Shown here one piece after another: positions 1 through 8,030 of a stretch of DNA of 34,580 bases. Both the position numbers and the translations under genes were made by a program. Below the pieces are notes generated by a model. The model was not told where the DNA came from, ran no database searches, and worked only from the letters and a program-made list of their open reading frames with translations. The stretch is taken from NCBI GenBank assembly GCA_021107945.1, contig JAIORV010000102.1, positions 1 to 34,580 of the forward strand. The letters run 5' to 3'. Position 1 is the stretch's first letter; the number at the start of each line of letters is the position of its first letter. The stretch is from Vulcanimicrobiota bacterium. GTDB taxonomy: Bacteria > Vulcanimicrobiota > JAJTBE01.

Positions 1-14
1 AGCCATTCTCTCTC

Positions 15-34
15 CACCACAATAAATTGTGGTG
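15..34. repeat. Perfect 8-bp inverted repeat (hairpin) at the window edge
   Basis: CACCACAA and TTGTGGTG are separated by a 4-base loop (TAAA). It could be the transcription end of a gene lying left of the window, but no long T-tract follows, so a terminator role is not shown. The rest of 1-306 is AT-rich. It holds one 61-codon open frame (125-310) with no family resemblance that overlaps the asparaginase ribosome binding site; I do not call it a gene. Confidence 0.3.
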
Positions 35-306
35 TTGTTCTAAAAAACAATTGCGATGTTATTCAAAAATTAATAGTTGCATTATTGTCAATGCACTCTA
101 AATATCACATCCACTTCCATATAAATGTATATAAAGATTAGATATTTTATGGAGGTAATCATCAATCCCGAATGCAATCTCAACGCGCTTGTAGGAATAT
201 ATGACGGATACAAAGAAAATATGACCCGGGTGGTTACTCAAAATGTCCATAAAACCACACTGAAACCTTTCGGAAAAAATGTATTAATAAATTTATGGAG
301 GTATAT

Positions 307-1413
307 ATGAAAAGGCGGTATTTGCAGTCAATAATTGGAATCTTACTCTTGTGTCTTCTTCTCACAGGTCAGCTTCCATGCAAAGAAGAAAAACCAGAAG
401 TAATAGTTATTGCAACGGGCGGGACAATCGCATCCGTAAAAGGAGAAATGGGGCTTCGTCCTGCATACAAGCCCGAGGAGTTGATTAGGGCGGTTCCGGG
501 GCTTGATAAATATGCGAAGTTGGAAGGCAAGCTCCTGCTAAATCTCGATTCTACTAATATGCAGCCCCGGGATTGGGTGCTTATCGCAAAAGAGGCAAAA
601 AAAGCACAGGACGAGGGGCTCAGGGGAGTTGTAATCACTCACGGGACCGACACGATGGCTTACACCGCATCAATGCTGTCGTTTATGATAAAAAATCCAA
701 AAATCCCAATCGTATTGACCGGGGCGCAAAAATCCATAGGGGCAAAAAACAGCGACGCTCCGGGGAATCTCACAAACGCTGTCCAGTTCGCCGCGTATGG
801 TCCTCCCGGTGTCTATGTCGTTTTCGGCGGCAAGGTGATCCGGGGCGTCAGGGCAAGCAAGATGCATACCGGCGCGTTTGACACATTCCAGAGCATAAAC
901 GCGCCTTATGTGGCGGAATTTGTCGATGAGGGCAATCCTGAAGCGTTTTCAAAAATGCTGCCTGTGAAGAAAATTTCATGGCCCAAAGAGAAAAAGGATT
1001 CAGGCAAGACAATCCTTGATACAAAGATAGATGCAAATGTGCTCATAGCAAGACTCTCACCGGGATTCAAACCGGAATGGCTCAGGAAATATTGCAATCC
1101 GGGGCAAGTTCAAGGCTTGATAATCCTGGGATTCGGAACAGGAAACATCCCAAACCGCATTCCCCTCAATCTTTTACCCGTCATAGCAGAATATAAGAAA
1201 AAAAACATCCCCGTTGTAGTGATGAGCCAATGTCCGTACGGTCCCGTTGAGATGGGGGTTTACGAAGTAGGAGAAAAAGCCGCCAGGCTGGGCGTAATCC
1301 CCGGAGGCGATATGACAAAGGAAGCCGCGATCACAAAGCTGATGTGGGTATTGGGTCATACGAAGGATCCGGATGAGGTGAGGGAGTTGATGGGGAAAAC
1401 ACAGGACGGATAA
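307..1413 (+). CDS. L-asparaginase family amidohydrolase with N-terminal export signal
   Basis: Hydrolyses L-asparagine to aspartate and ammonia. The start at 307 is chosen because GGAGG (297-301) lies 5 bases before this ATG; an in-frame ATG at 295 overlaps that site. The first ~25 residues are two Arg/Lys followed by a Leu-rich hydrophobic stretch and Cys25, so the enzyme is probably exported or membrane anchored. The residue before the Cys is Pro, which is poor for a lipobox. The two asparaginase signatures are present: TGGTIAS (nucleophile Thr near residue 40) and THGTDTM (111-117, with the Thr-Asp of the second triad). TGAQKSIGAKNSDAPGNL and the C-terminal CPYGPVEMGVYEVG region also fit. 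At 368 aa it is near the usual ~330 plus a signal peptide. It stands alone; the next gene is 457 bases away. The TAA stop lies inside a dispersed repeat (1408-1423). Confidence 0.9.
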   Translation: MKRRYLQSIIGILLLCLLLTGQLPCKEEKPEVIVIATGGTIASVKGEMGLRPAYKPEELIRAVPGLDKYAKLEGKLLLNLDSTNMQPRDWVLIAKEAKKAQDEGLRGVVITHGTDTMAYTASMLSFMIKNPKIPIVLTGAQKSIGAKNSDAPGNLTNAVQFAAYGPPGVYVVFGGKVIRGVRASKMHTGAFDTFQSINAPYVAEFVDEGNPEAFSKMLPVKKISWPKEKKDSGKTILDTKIDANVLIARLSPGFKPEWLRKYCNPGQVQGLIILGFGTGNIPNRIPLNLLPVIAEYKKKNIPVVVMSQCPYGPVEMGVYEVGEKAARLGVIPGGDMTKEAAITKLMWVLGHTKDPDEVRELMGKTQDG

Positions 1414-1423
1414 CGGAAGTCAG
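1408..1423 (+). repeat. Dispersed 16-bp repeat overlapping a stop codon
   Basis: GGATAACGGAAGTCAG is identical to 6417-6432. Here it supplies the TAA stop of the asparaginase gene. Related GGATAACG strings occur on the minus strand around 20258-20276, where they supply the metG stop. Confidence 0.7.
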
Positions 1424-1444
1424 TTATCAGAGTTGAATTATTAA

Positions 1445-1514
1445 AACCACGAAGCCACGGAGGGCACGAAGTTTTTATGTTAATTGTCTCCGTGATCTTC
1501 GTGTCTTCGTGGTG
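1445..1514. repeat. Hairpin repeat of the ACCACGAAG family
   Basis: Outer arms ACCACGAAG (1446-1454) and CTTCGTGGT (1505-1513) are exact inverted repeats, and the inner parts (CACGGAGGGCACGAAG against CTCCGTGATCTTCGTG) also pair imperfectly. The motif is relatable to the CACCGCAGAG hairpins elsewhere in the window. It lies just after the asparaginase stop and could also act as a 3' mRNA structure. Confidence 0.65.
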
Positions 1515-1594
1515 AATATATATCAGGATTCATGCAATTATGGGTCTTGATAATAATTCTAAAGGACATTTCATACTTTTATTAAAGTACTTTG

Positions 1595-1648
1595 TTGTTA
1601 ACATCAATTTGTTAATGCCGATTGTTAACATCAATTGTTAACATCAAT
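1595..1648 (+). repeat. Three direct copies of a TTGTTAACATCAAT 14-mer
   Basis: Exact copies at 1595-1608, 1622-1635 and 1635-1648; the last two share one base. Each contains GTTAAC, a palindrome. The flanks are AT-rich. The cluster lies between the asparaginase hairpin and the inverted-repeat element upstream of the zinc-ribbon gene. It could be a protein-binding array or part of a repeat; nothing in the sequence decides this. Confidence 0.6.
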
Positions 1649-1674
1649 ATCGGTAAGGGGACAAATATTTATAC

Positions 1675-1840
1675 TTTTCAGACCTCTCTTGCGGGGAGAA
1701 CTCTTCGACCCCGGTTTCATGCTGTTTTCAGGCTGGTCAGGAGACCAGCTCTACCCAACTAAGTGCTATCTGATAAACCCTTAACTGAACACGAGTGGGA
1801 AAACCGTACCCCAACCAGAAAGTGTGGTCTGAATAATTAC
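1675..1840 (-). mobile_element. MITE-like element, longer relative of the 32325-32429 unit
   Basis: Read on the minus strand this element starts with TATTCAGACC (1826-1835) and ends with GGTCTGAAAA (1675-1684). Its core has the GTAG header followed by GCTGGTC-TCCT-GACCAGC, then GCATGAAACCGGGGT. The same order of motifs is found at 32325-32429. Between the left terminus and the core this copy carries about 55 extra bases. The flanking GTAATTATTCA 11-mer is also shared (1830-1840 here on the minus strand, 32320-32330 on the plus). No coding capacity, so any movement would need a transposase supplied elsewhere. Confidence 0.6.
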
Positions 1841-1870
1841 CAAAAATCTTTTTCACCCGGAGGTGTAATT

Positions 1871-2434
1871 ATGACCGTATGCCCTCATTGTAAGGAAAAA
1901 AACATTGTCAACTCGAAATTCTGCCAAAATTGCGGAAGACCGCTTTCAGACGACATTCCCTCGTACCTCTATCCGGAGGATGAGGATTTGTGGGAAAAAG
2001 TAAAAGAATTCGGAAAAGATTTAAAGAAAAAGATTACAGAAAAGAACTACAAGGAGATACTTTCCGATCAGAGCAATCCTGTTACAAACATATTTATCAC
2101 ATTTGTGGCATGGATTATTCTTCGAATGATCGGTATTTTGCCCTTCGTCATCATCGTGAGAATCCTCGCTTTCCTGATGCACCCCGTGGGGTTGGTGTTC
2201 TCGCTTGCCGTTACATACGTATATTCAATGCACAGGGAAGAGATAAATAAACGTATCGATGAGATCAAGGAAATGGATCATGTTGCTACATTACGAGAGC
2301 TTATCGACACATATTACAAACCCGGCAAGGAAGAAAAGGAAGAGAAGGAAGATAAGGAAGTTAAGGAAGTTAAGGAAGTTAAGGAAGATGTAGGAGAGGC
2401 AAAAAAGGAAGAAGAGAAAGAAGAAGATAAGTAA
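1871..2434 (+). CDS. Zinc-ribbon membrane protein with Lys/Glu-rich tail
   Basis: Function unknown. The start at 1871 follows GGAGG (1859-1863); the reading frame is open further upstream, but that part lies in the repeat element and lacks a ribosome binding site. Residues 4-22 form a two-knuckle zinc ribbon (C4-x2-C7 ... C18-x2-C21-G). Two hydrophobic segments follow (about residues 70-120), then a highly charged tail of Lys-Glu repeats encoded partly by tandem 9-bp units (2353-2391). The zinc ribbon closely resembles the N-terminus of the kinase at 10422, so the two may dock to related partners; that is inference. The TAA stop is part of the recurrent 11-mer GTAATTATTCA (2431-2441). Length is 187 aa. 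Not in an obvious operon. Confidence 0.75.
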   Translation: MTVCPHCKEKNIVNSKFCQNCGRPLSDDIPSYLYPEDEDLWEKVKEFGKDLKKKITEKNYKEILSDQSNPVTNIFITFVAWIILRMIGILPFVIIVRILAFLMHPVGLVFSLAVTYVYSMHREEINKRIDEIKEMDHVATLRELIDTYYKPGKEEKEEKEDKEVKEVKEVKEDVGEAKKEEEKEEDK

Positions 2435-2483
2435 TTATTCAACTCCCTGAAATGCTTGTGATTCTATAGGGAGGAATTTATAA

Positions 2484-2550
2484 TAAATCACAGAGAAGCA
2501 CGGAATACAAAGGCATTCTTTTAATTCTTTGTGGTCTTTGCGGTGAATAA
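2484..2550. repeat. CACAGAG / GCGGTGA hairpin repeat
   Basis: The left arm TCACAGAGAAGCACGG and the right arm CTTTGTGGTCTTTGCGGTGA pair imperfectly across an AT-rich centre. The right arm matches 26322-26341 (TCTGTGGTCTTTGCGGTGA). It fills the spacer just upstream of hutU and ends about 30 bases before the hutU ribosome binding site. Confidence 0.6.
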
Positions 2551-2594
2551 ATAAAAAAATTTAAGCGAAAAAGAGGACTGAGGAGGCTTTTAAT

Positions 2595-4256
2595 ATGACG
2601 CTTGTCGGCGCAAGAAAAGTGTCGGCTCCGCGGGGCACGGAAATCTCCTGTAAGGGATGGCCCCAGGAAGCGGCGATGCGTATGCTTATGAATAACCTTG
2701 ACCCGGAAGTGGCGGAGAAGCCTGATGACCTTATTGTCTATGGAGGCACAGGCAGAGCCGCCAGGAACTGGGCGTGTTTTGATGCAATAATCGAATCCCT
2801 GAAAAACCTTGAGAATGACGAGACCCTTCTTGTTCAATCGGGAAAGCCCGTGGGAATTGTCAAAACTCACGATAAAGCTCCCCGGGTGCTTATTGCAAAC
2901 TCAAACATCGTCCCACATTGGGCGAACTGGGATTACTTTAATGATCTTGAGAAAAAGGGACTTATAATGTATGGCCAGATGACGGCCGGCTCATGGATAT
3001 ATATCGGGACGCAGGGCATACTCCAGGGAACTTATGAAACCCTTGCCGCCCTTGCCAGGAAGCATTTTGACGGAAGTTTGAAAGGCAGGCTTGTTCTTAC
3101 CGCCGGTCTTGGAGGTATGGGAGCGGCGCAGCCCCTCTCGGTAACAATGAACGAGGGTGTCTGCCTTGCGGTGGAAGTTGATCCCGATAGAATAAAGAGA
3201 AGGCTCGAAACAAAATACTGCGACCGTGCTTTCGATGACCTGGATGAAGCTCTAAAGATGGCGATGAAATTCAGGGAGAAGAAACAGCCTGTGTCCATCG
3301 CCCTTTTGGGCAACGCCTCGGATATACTTCCCGAGATACTAAAGCGCGGAGTAGTGCCTGACGTCGTGACAGATCAGACCTCCTCCCACGATGAACTCAA
3401 CGGGTATGTCCCCGGTATGATGAGCTATGAATCTGCGTTGAAATTGAGAGAGAAGGATCCTGTTGAGTACAAGAAAAAATCTCTGGAATCGATCGCCAGG
3501 CATGTTGAGTCCATGCTGGAATTCCAGAAGAAGGGGAGCGTTGTTTTCGATTACGGCAACAACATCCGCCAGCAGGCTTTCAATGTGGGCGTCAAGAATG
3601 CGTTTGACTTCCCCGGTTTTGTGCCGGCGTATATCCGCCCTCTCTTCTGTGAGGGCAAGGGCCCGTTCCGCTGGGCGGCGCTATCGGGAGATCCGGCAGA
3701 TATCCACAGAACCGACAGAGTAATACTGGAAGAGTTCCCCGACAACAAGCCCCTGTGCCGCTGGATTCGTATGGCGGCAAGGGACGTGGCATTCCAGGGT
3801 CTTCCCACCCGCATATGCTGGCTTGGTTACAAGGAGAGGGATCGAATCGGTCTAATCTTCAACGACCTGGTCAGAAAGGGTGAGATTTCCGCTCCCATAG
3901 TCATAGGAAGAGATCATCTTGATTCCGGGTCGGTCGCTTCTCCTAACCGTGAGACCGAGGGAATGAAGGACGGTTCCGATGCAATCGCCGACTGGCCGAT
4001 ATTAAACGCGCTTTTGAACGCCGTGTCCGGAGCTCACTGGGTGTCATATCACCATGGCGGCGGCGTGGGAATAGGATACTCTTTACATGCCGGGATGGTT
4101 GTTGTCGCCGACGGAAGCAACGAGGCGGACTGGAGACTGAGGACTGTTCTGACCAATGACCCTGCAACGGGTGTCATAAGGCATGTTGACGCCGGATATG
4201 ATCTTGCAATCAAGACCGCCCGGGAAAAGGGCGTTGAAATACCGATGATGAAATAG
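2595..4256 (+). CDS. hutU: Urocanate hydratase
   Basis: Converts urocanate to imidazolonepropionate with tightly bound NAD+, the second step of histidine degradation, in the cytoplasm. The 553-aa length is typical. Family blocks are present in order: [31 protein letters not shown], the Gly-rich NAD-binding [26 protein letters not shown], the conserved Cys region [17 protein letters not shown], and near the C-terminus [24 protein letters not shown] (2581-2586) is placed 8 bases before the ATG. No hutH, hutI or hutG lies nearby, so the rest of the pathway must be elsewhere. A methyltransferase gene follows after 22 bases and may be co-transcribed. Confidence 0.97.
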   Translation: MTLVGARKVSAPRGTEISCKGWPQEAAMRMLMNNLDPEVAEKPDDLIVYGGTGRAARNWACFDAIIESLKNLENDETLLVQSGKPVGIVKTHDKAPRVLIANSNIVPHWANWDYFNDLEKKGLIMYGQMTAGSWIYIGTQGILQGTYETLAALARKHFDGSLKGRLVLTAGLGGMGAAQPLSVTMNEGVCLAVEVDPDRIKRRLETKYCDRAFDDLDEALKMAMKFREKKQPVSIALLGNASDILPEILKRGVVPDVVTDQTSSHDELNGYVPGMMSYESALKLREKDPVEYKKKSLESIARHVESMLEFQKKGSVVFDYGNNIRQQAFNVGVKNAFDFPGFVPAYIRPLFCEGKGPFRWAALSGDPADIHRTDRVILEEFPDNKPLCRWIRMAARDVAFQGLPTRICWLGYKERDRIGLIFNDLVRKGEISAPIVIGRDHLDSGSVASPNRETEGMKDGSDAIADWPILNALLNAVSGAHWVSYHHGGGVGIGYSLHAGMVVVADGSNEADWRLRTVLTNDPATGVIRHVDAGYDLAIKTAREKGVEIPMMK

Positions 4257-4278
4257 CTGGATAATCTGAGGTGATGAA

Positions 4279-4980
4279 TTGGATCGGGAGACCCGGTGGG
4301 ATAATTTCATACAGGAAAACCTTGTCCGCGAGATGGAAAAACTTAATTTCATTTCTCCACTTGTGGTTGAATTCGCCGATTTAATCAAAAGTGACGAATC
4401 CGGCAAAATCCTGGATCTGGGCTGTGGACTGGGGAGACATATGCATTACCTGTCCCACAGGGGGTTCAATGTTCTGGGGTTTGATATTTCGGAGAAAACC
4501 CTTATGCGGGCAGAGGAATTGGCAAAGACGGCGAATCTGAAGCTTGATTTCGTCAGGGGAGATTACATGGATCTTCCGTTTCACAATGGGGTTTTCCAGG
4601 GAGTCATATCCATATCGACCCTGCATCATGATTTCCCCGACAGCATTTACAGTGGTTTCAGGGAAATCAGGAGGGTGTTGAACTTTGGCGGTTATTTTGC
4701 ATTAGATCCTTTATCGGTAAATGACGGGAGATTTGGACAGGGAAGAGCACTTGGAGAGAAGCTTTATATTATGCACAAAGTGCCTCATTATTTTTTCGAG
4801 GAAGATGAGCTTCTAAATCTGCTGGAGAGACTCTTTTTTAAAGTTGTGGTAATGAAAAAATATTCAAATAAAATAGAAGGGGCAGATGGAAAAATCACAA
4901 GTGAGAGATTCCACGTTATTGCCAGGAAGACTCGCAGGAAACGAAAGTACATACCTCCTCTCCGTCATATGTTGTTATGA
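4279..4980 (+). CDS. Class I SAM-dependent methyltransferase
   Basis: Substrate unknown. The 233-aa protein has the SAM-binding motif I ILDLGCGLGRHMHYL (about residues 45-60), the acidic end of the second strand in VLGFDIS, and a motif IV-like ISISTLHHDF. This is the Methyltransf_11/25 type of Rossmann fold. The start is TTG at 4279, preceded by GAGGTG (4269-4274); an ATG at 4274 is out of frame. Lying 22 bases after hutU it is probably translated from the same transcript, though a functional link with histidine degradation is not evident. The C-terminus is basic (RKTRRKRK). Confidence 0.85.
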   Translation: MDRETRWDNFIQENLVREMEKLNFISPLVVEFADLIKSDESGKILDLGCGLGRHMHYLSHRGFNVLGFDISEKTLMRAEELAKTANLKLDFVRGDYMDLPFHNGVFQGVISISTLHHDFPDSIYSGFREIRRVLNFGGYFALDPLSVNDGRFGQGRALGEKLYIMHKVPHYFFEEDELLNLLERLFFKVVVMKKYSNKIEGADGKITSERFHVIARKTRRKRKYIPPLRHMLL

Positions 4981-5011
4981 GCCTGTTTGGAAAATAATGT
5001 CTTGTTATTTG

Positions 5012-5076
5012 GGCGGCGAGACGCCACCCCCACCCCCACCATTATCACAATGTCGGTAGCTGTGGCGTCTCGCTGC
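5012..5076. repeat. GC-rich palindromic repeat, copy 1
   Basis: Arms GCGGCGAGACGCCAC (5013-5027) and GTGGCGTCTCGCTGC (5062-5076) are inverted with one mismatch and enclose CCCCCACC runs and TGTCGGTAG. The unit is found in the opposite orientation at 10012-10072, sharing AGCTACCGACATTGT and ATAATGGTGGGGG on that strand. It has the GTAG header (5056-5059) next to a palindrome, as in REP elements. Located in the spacer between the methyltransferase and the first YbjN-like gene. Confidence 0.75.
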
Positions 5077-5127
5077 AGAATAATGTTTATTAGAAATAGT
5101 TAATCATATTAAGCCGGTGAATTTATC

Positions 5128-5688
5128 GTGAATTTTAATCGAGAAAAAGAAAACGATACTCAGTCAGCAATGAAGAAAAAACTGGCGAAGATAATCAGTC
5201 AGTTTTCAGAAAAAAGAGAAATGAATGTAGGTGAGATTGAGGACGGATTTGTTCTTGATATTCCTGTTGAGTATAAATCAATAGCCAAACATTTACTTCC
5301 CGGCAAGGAAGTAAGACACCAATTTGTGTTTGTCACCGGCAATCGAAAAATGTCCAATGGTAAAGAGATTTATCAGATATTTACGGTATGCGCTCCGGAA
5401 GAAGATACTTTTTATCGAAACGCTCTCTTTCTGAACGCTAATCTCACATTTGGAGCGTTTGCCATTGCCGATGTGGAAACGATATCAAGTGACTTGAAAA
5501 GAGAGGTCCTTTGTCTGCCCACCGGCGAAGTTAGAGTTGCCCAGGTAAAAAAAGAGAAGTGTTTTGTGCTGGTGGATACATACATGGTAAGCGAGGCCGA
5601 TGCAATTCAAATGGAAGCTTCCATAATGACTATTGCAAAGGCGGGAGATAAACTTGAAAAAATGCTTATGAAGGAAGATATCAGGTAG
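5128..5688 (+). CDS. YbjN/CesT-like protein, first of a tandem pair
   Basis: Function unknown. GTG start at 5128 with GGTGA (5116-5120) before it; an ATG at 5170 is possible but lacks a ribosome binding site. The 186-aa protein shares blocks with the next gene: DGFVLDIPVEY, QFVFVTG, FTVCAPEED.FY, ALFLNANL.FGAFAI, FVLVDTY and a C-terminal helix IAKAGDKLEKML. The order (beta strands ending in a long amphipathic helix with a 'lone Asn/Leu ... gaFai' block) resembles YbjN and type III secretion chaperone-like folds; this is inference from pattern, not a search. Compared with its paralog it carries an extra ~25-residue hairpin (ISSDLKREVLCLPTGEVR) before FVLVDTY. No signal peptide or membrane segment. 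Confidence 0.7.
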   Translation: MNFNREKENDTQSAMKKKLAKIISQFSEKREMNVGEIEDGFVLDIPVEYKSIAKHLLPGKEVRHQFVFVTGNRKMSNGKEIYQIFTVCAPEEDTFYRNALFLNANLTFGAFAIADVETISSDLKREVLCLPTGEVRVAQVKKEKCFVLVDTYMVSEADAIQMEASIMTIAKAGDKLEKMLMKEDIR

Positions 5689-5694
5689 AGTATT

Positions 5695-5765
5695 TATTCA
5701 GATCGTCCACTGTAGGAGAGGCTTCCAGCCTCGATATTCGAGGCAAGACGCCGCTCTTACATTAC
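5695..5765 (+). repeat. GTAG-headed REP-like palindrome between tandem paralogs
   Basis: Begins with TATTCAGATC, then CACTGTAGGAGAGGCTTCCA and GCCTCGAT. The header GTAG is followed by a GAGGC-TTCCA-GCCTC stem-loop. A diverged copy lies at 27678-27727 (GCAGGAGAGGCTTCCA). A second small palindrome, TCGATATTCGA, follows. Confidence 0.65.
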
Positions 5766-5793
5766 AGTCAAATAACAGTAGGAGGTAATTAGC

Positions 5794-6333
5794 ATGGTTG
5801 ACGTCTGCGCGGAGAAATATTTTCAGAAACTCACTGAAATTGTTCAAGAATTTGCCGGTAAAAATCAATATGAAATCAGCGAAATTGATGATGGCTTCGT
5901 TCTCGATATTCCCGTAGAATATGAAGTTTTCGAAGACGAAGAGGATATTATAGATGACCTTGATTCATTAGAAACTGAACTGCCGATGGATATTGAAATC
6001 CCGGACAATATCAAATCAAAAATTGAACATAGACGACAATTTGTTTATGTCACAGGATACCACAAGGGCCCTGACAACGAGGACATGTTCCAGGTCTTCA
6101 CTGTCTGCGCTCCTGATGATGAGAGGTTTTACAAGAGTGCGCTTCTCCTGAATATGAACCTGCCGTTTGGGGCAATCGCCCTGTCAAATGTGGAGGGCGA
6201 GACATATTTTGTGCTTGTGGATACTTATCTTGCCGAATCCGTCACCGCTGAAGAATTGAATGCGTCAATCTCCACACTGGCAAGAGCCGGGGACAAAATG
6301 GAGCGCATGCTGATCGGCGATGATCTGGCATAA
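5794..6333 (+). CDS. YbjN/CesT-like protein, second of a tandem pair
   Basis: Function unknown. AGGAGG lies 8 bases before the ATG. The 179-aa protein aligns with the preceding one along its length: SEIDDGFVLDIPVEY, RRQFVYVTGYHKG, FTVCAPDDERFYKSALLLN, LPFGAIALSNV, YFVLVDTYL and ARAGDKMERML. It differs by an acidic insertion of roughly 25 residues after DIPVEY (EDEEDIIDDLDSLETE) and lacks the hairpin insertion seen in the first copy. The pair looks like a gene duplication followed by divergence of loops while the core stays fixed. No export signal. If the CesT-like fold is right these could be adaptor or chaperone proteins, but no secretion gene is near. Confidence 0.72.
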   Translation: MVDVCAEKYFQKLTEIVQEFAGKNQYEISEIDDGFVLDIPVEYEVFEDEEDIIDDLDSLETELPMDIEIPDNIKSKIEHRRQFVYVTGYHKGPDNEDMFQVFTVCAPDDERFYKSALLLNMNLPFGAIALSNVEGETYFVLVDTYLAESVTAEELNASISTLARAGDKMERMLIGDDLA

Positions 6334-6339
6334 GGAAGT

Positions 6340-6585
6340 TGGATGATGGAAAATGGAAATTGGAAATGTAGGAGGGACGTCCCCGTCCCGATAACGGATG
6401 ATGGAATGCGTAAGCCGGATAACGGAAGTCAGAAGTGAGACTGTCGAATAATTGTTTTTTTCATCGCAGAGGAGAAGTAAAGAAAAATGGCTATTTCTCT
6501 GTGGCCTCTGTGGTAAAATAATGGTCTTAAAAATCTCGGTTATCTCCCATTTCCCATTATCCATTTTCCATCTTCCTTCTTCTAC
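6340..6585. repeat. Composite cluster of four repeat families upstream of radA
   Basis: In order: GATGGAAAATGGAAATTGG type (6342-6362); a GTAG-headed palindrome (6367-6397; GGGACG-TCCC-CGTCCC stem, continuing to GATAACGG); GGATAACGGAAGTCAG (6417-6432, identical to 1408-1423); a CGCAGAG ... CTCTGTGG hairpin (6465-6516); and TCTCCCATTTCCCATTATCC (6548-6567), the complement type of the first. Only the last ~20 bases before radA, with GGAGG, look like ordinary leader. Confidence 0.7.
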
Positions 6586-6602
6586 TATGGAGGACATAAA
6601 AT

Positions 6603-7979
6603 ATGGCAGGAACAGGAAAAAAATTTATATGCCAGGAGTGCGGGGCGGTTTATCCAAGGCTGCAGGGGCAATGCTATCACTGTGGTGCATGGAACTCGGT
6701 GGTCGAAGAGATAGAAGAAGGGAGGGAGCGAAAAAATCTCATGGGATTTTCGCCGGGGAAGATTGATCCCACCCCGATTTCCGGAATTGAAACAACCGAC
6801 ACAGACAGGATGAAAACAGGAATCGGTGAGTTCGACAGGGTAACCGGCGGAGGTATAGTACCCGGATCACTGATATTAATCGGTGGAAATCCGGGCATCG
6901 GCAAGTCAACACTTCTTCTTTCCGTCTCAGACAGCATCGCAAGAAGGCATGAAAAAACAGTCCTGTATGTAACGGGTGAGGAATCGCTTCATCAGATCAA
7001 GATCAGAGCGAAAAGAATGGGGATCGAGTCCGACAATCTTCTTGTTTTTCCGGAAATAGAGCTTTCCCAAATTTTATCTCAAATTACCACTCTCAAGCCT
7101 GCCCTTGTTGTAATTGATTCGATACAAACAATGATTCATCCCGGCATCGAGAGCGCGCCGGGCAGTGTATCACAGGTAAGGGAATGCGCCGGACTTCTAC
7201 AGCAGGTATGCAAAAAATCAGGGATCCCCATCATCCTTGTGGGACATGTGACGAAGTCGGGAGCAATAGCCGGCCCCATGGTAATGGAGCATATTGTCGA
7301 TTCCGTTCTGTTTTTTGAAGGAGAAAATATAAGGGATTTTCGCATACTGCGCGCCCTTAAAAACAGGTTTGGCTCAACCCAGGAAATCGGCGTCTTTACA
7401 ATGGAAGTCGCGGGGCTAAGGGAAGTTGAGAACCCATCTGAATTCTTCCTTTCACATCACTTGAGGGAAACATCAGGCTCCGTTGTCGTTCCGGTTGTTG
7501 AGGGAACAAGGACAATATTGGTGGAGATCCAGGCTCTTGTAACCAAGTCGGGGTTTGGAATGCCCGCCAGAAGAGCGACAGGTGTCCCGGTAAACCGGGT
7601 GTCGGTTCTCCTTGCCGTTCTGGAGAAACGGGCAGGAATGCTCCTGGGCGGGAGCGATGTTTTTGTTAACGTTGTGGGAGGGGTTCAGGTTGATGAGCCT
7701 GCAATAGACCTGGGGATATGCCTTGCCGTTATATCGAGCCTGCGTGATCGCCCTATGCCGCCCGCCACATGTGTTGTGGGAGAAATAGGACTTGGGGGAG
7801 AGGTAAGGGGAATCTCCAGGGTTGAGAACAGGATCAGGGAATGCCTGAAAATGGGATTTGAAAAAATTGTACTGCCGGAGACAAATGTAACGGAAAATCT
7901 GAGAAAAAATGAAATTCAACTCTTAAAGGTAAATACTCTGAGGGAAGCAATAAGCAAATCACTGACTTCATCGCAATAA
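6603..7979 (+). CDS. radA: DNA repair protein RadA
   Basis: RecA-like ATPase that promotes branch migration during recombinational repair. The 458 aa and domain order are canonical: N-terminal C4 zinc finger (C10, C13, C24, C27), Walker A GGNPGIGKST (about residues 94-103), Walker B-like LVVIDSIQT, the RadA-specific KNRFG motif (about 253-257), and a C-terminal Lon-protease-like domain (VNVVGGVQVDEPAIDLG ... GEIGLGGEVRGI) without a need for protease activity. GGAGG at 6588-6592 precedes the ATG. The MATE exporter follows after 51 bases on the same strand. Confidence 0.97.
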   Translation: MAGTGKKFICQECGAVYPRLQGQCYHCGAWNSVVEEIEEGRERKNLMGFSPGKIDPTPISGIETTDTDRMKTGIGEFDRVTGGGIVPGSLILIGGNPGIGKSTLLLSVSDSIARRHEKTVLYVTGEESLHQIKIRAKRMGIESDNLLVFPEIELSQILSQITTLKPALVVIDSIQTMIHPGIESAPGSVSQVRECAGLLQQVCKKSGIPIILVGHVTKSGAIAGPMVMEHIVDSVLFFEGENIRDFRILRALKNRFGSTQEIGVFTMEVAGLREVENPSEFFLSHHLRETSGSVVVPVVEGTRTILVEIQALVTKSGFGMPARRATGVPVNRVSVLLAVLEKRAGMLLGGSDVFVNVVGGVQVDEPAIDLGICLAVISSLRDRPMPPATCVVGEIGLGGEVRGISRVENRIRECLKMGFEKIVLPETNVTENLRKNEIQLLKVNTLREAISKSLTSSQ

Positions 7980-8030
7980 ATGCAGGAGAATGATTAATAC
8001 TTTGAATCAAATAATGAGGACTACCACCGG

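Noticed and set aside
125-310. 61-codon open frame before the asparaginase gene
   Set aside because: No family resemblance, and it runs over the asparaginase ribosome binding site and start.
573-881. Long alternative frames within the asparaginase, hutU and kinase genes
   Set aside because: They run across well-supported genes in other frames, lack ribosome binding sites and show no family motifs.
1763-1870. N-terminal extension of the zinc-ribbon gene back to 1763
   Set aside because: The extension lies inside the inverted-repeat element and lacks a ribosome binding site, whereas GGAGG precedes the ATG at 1871.
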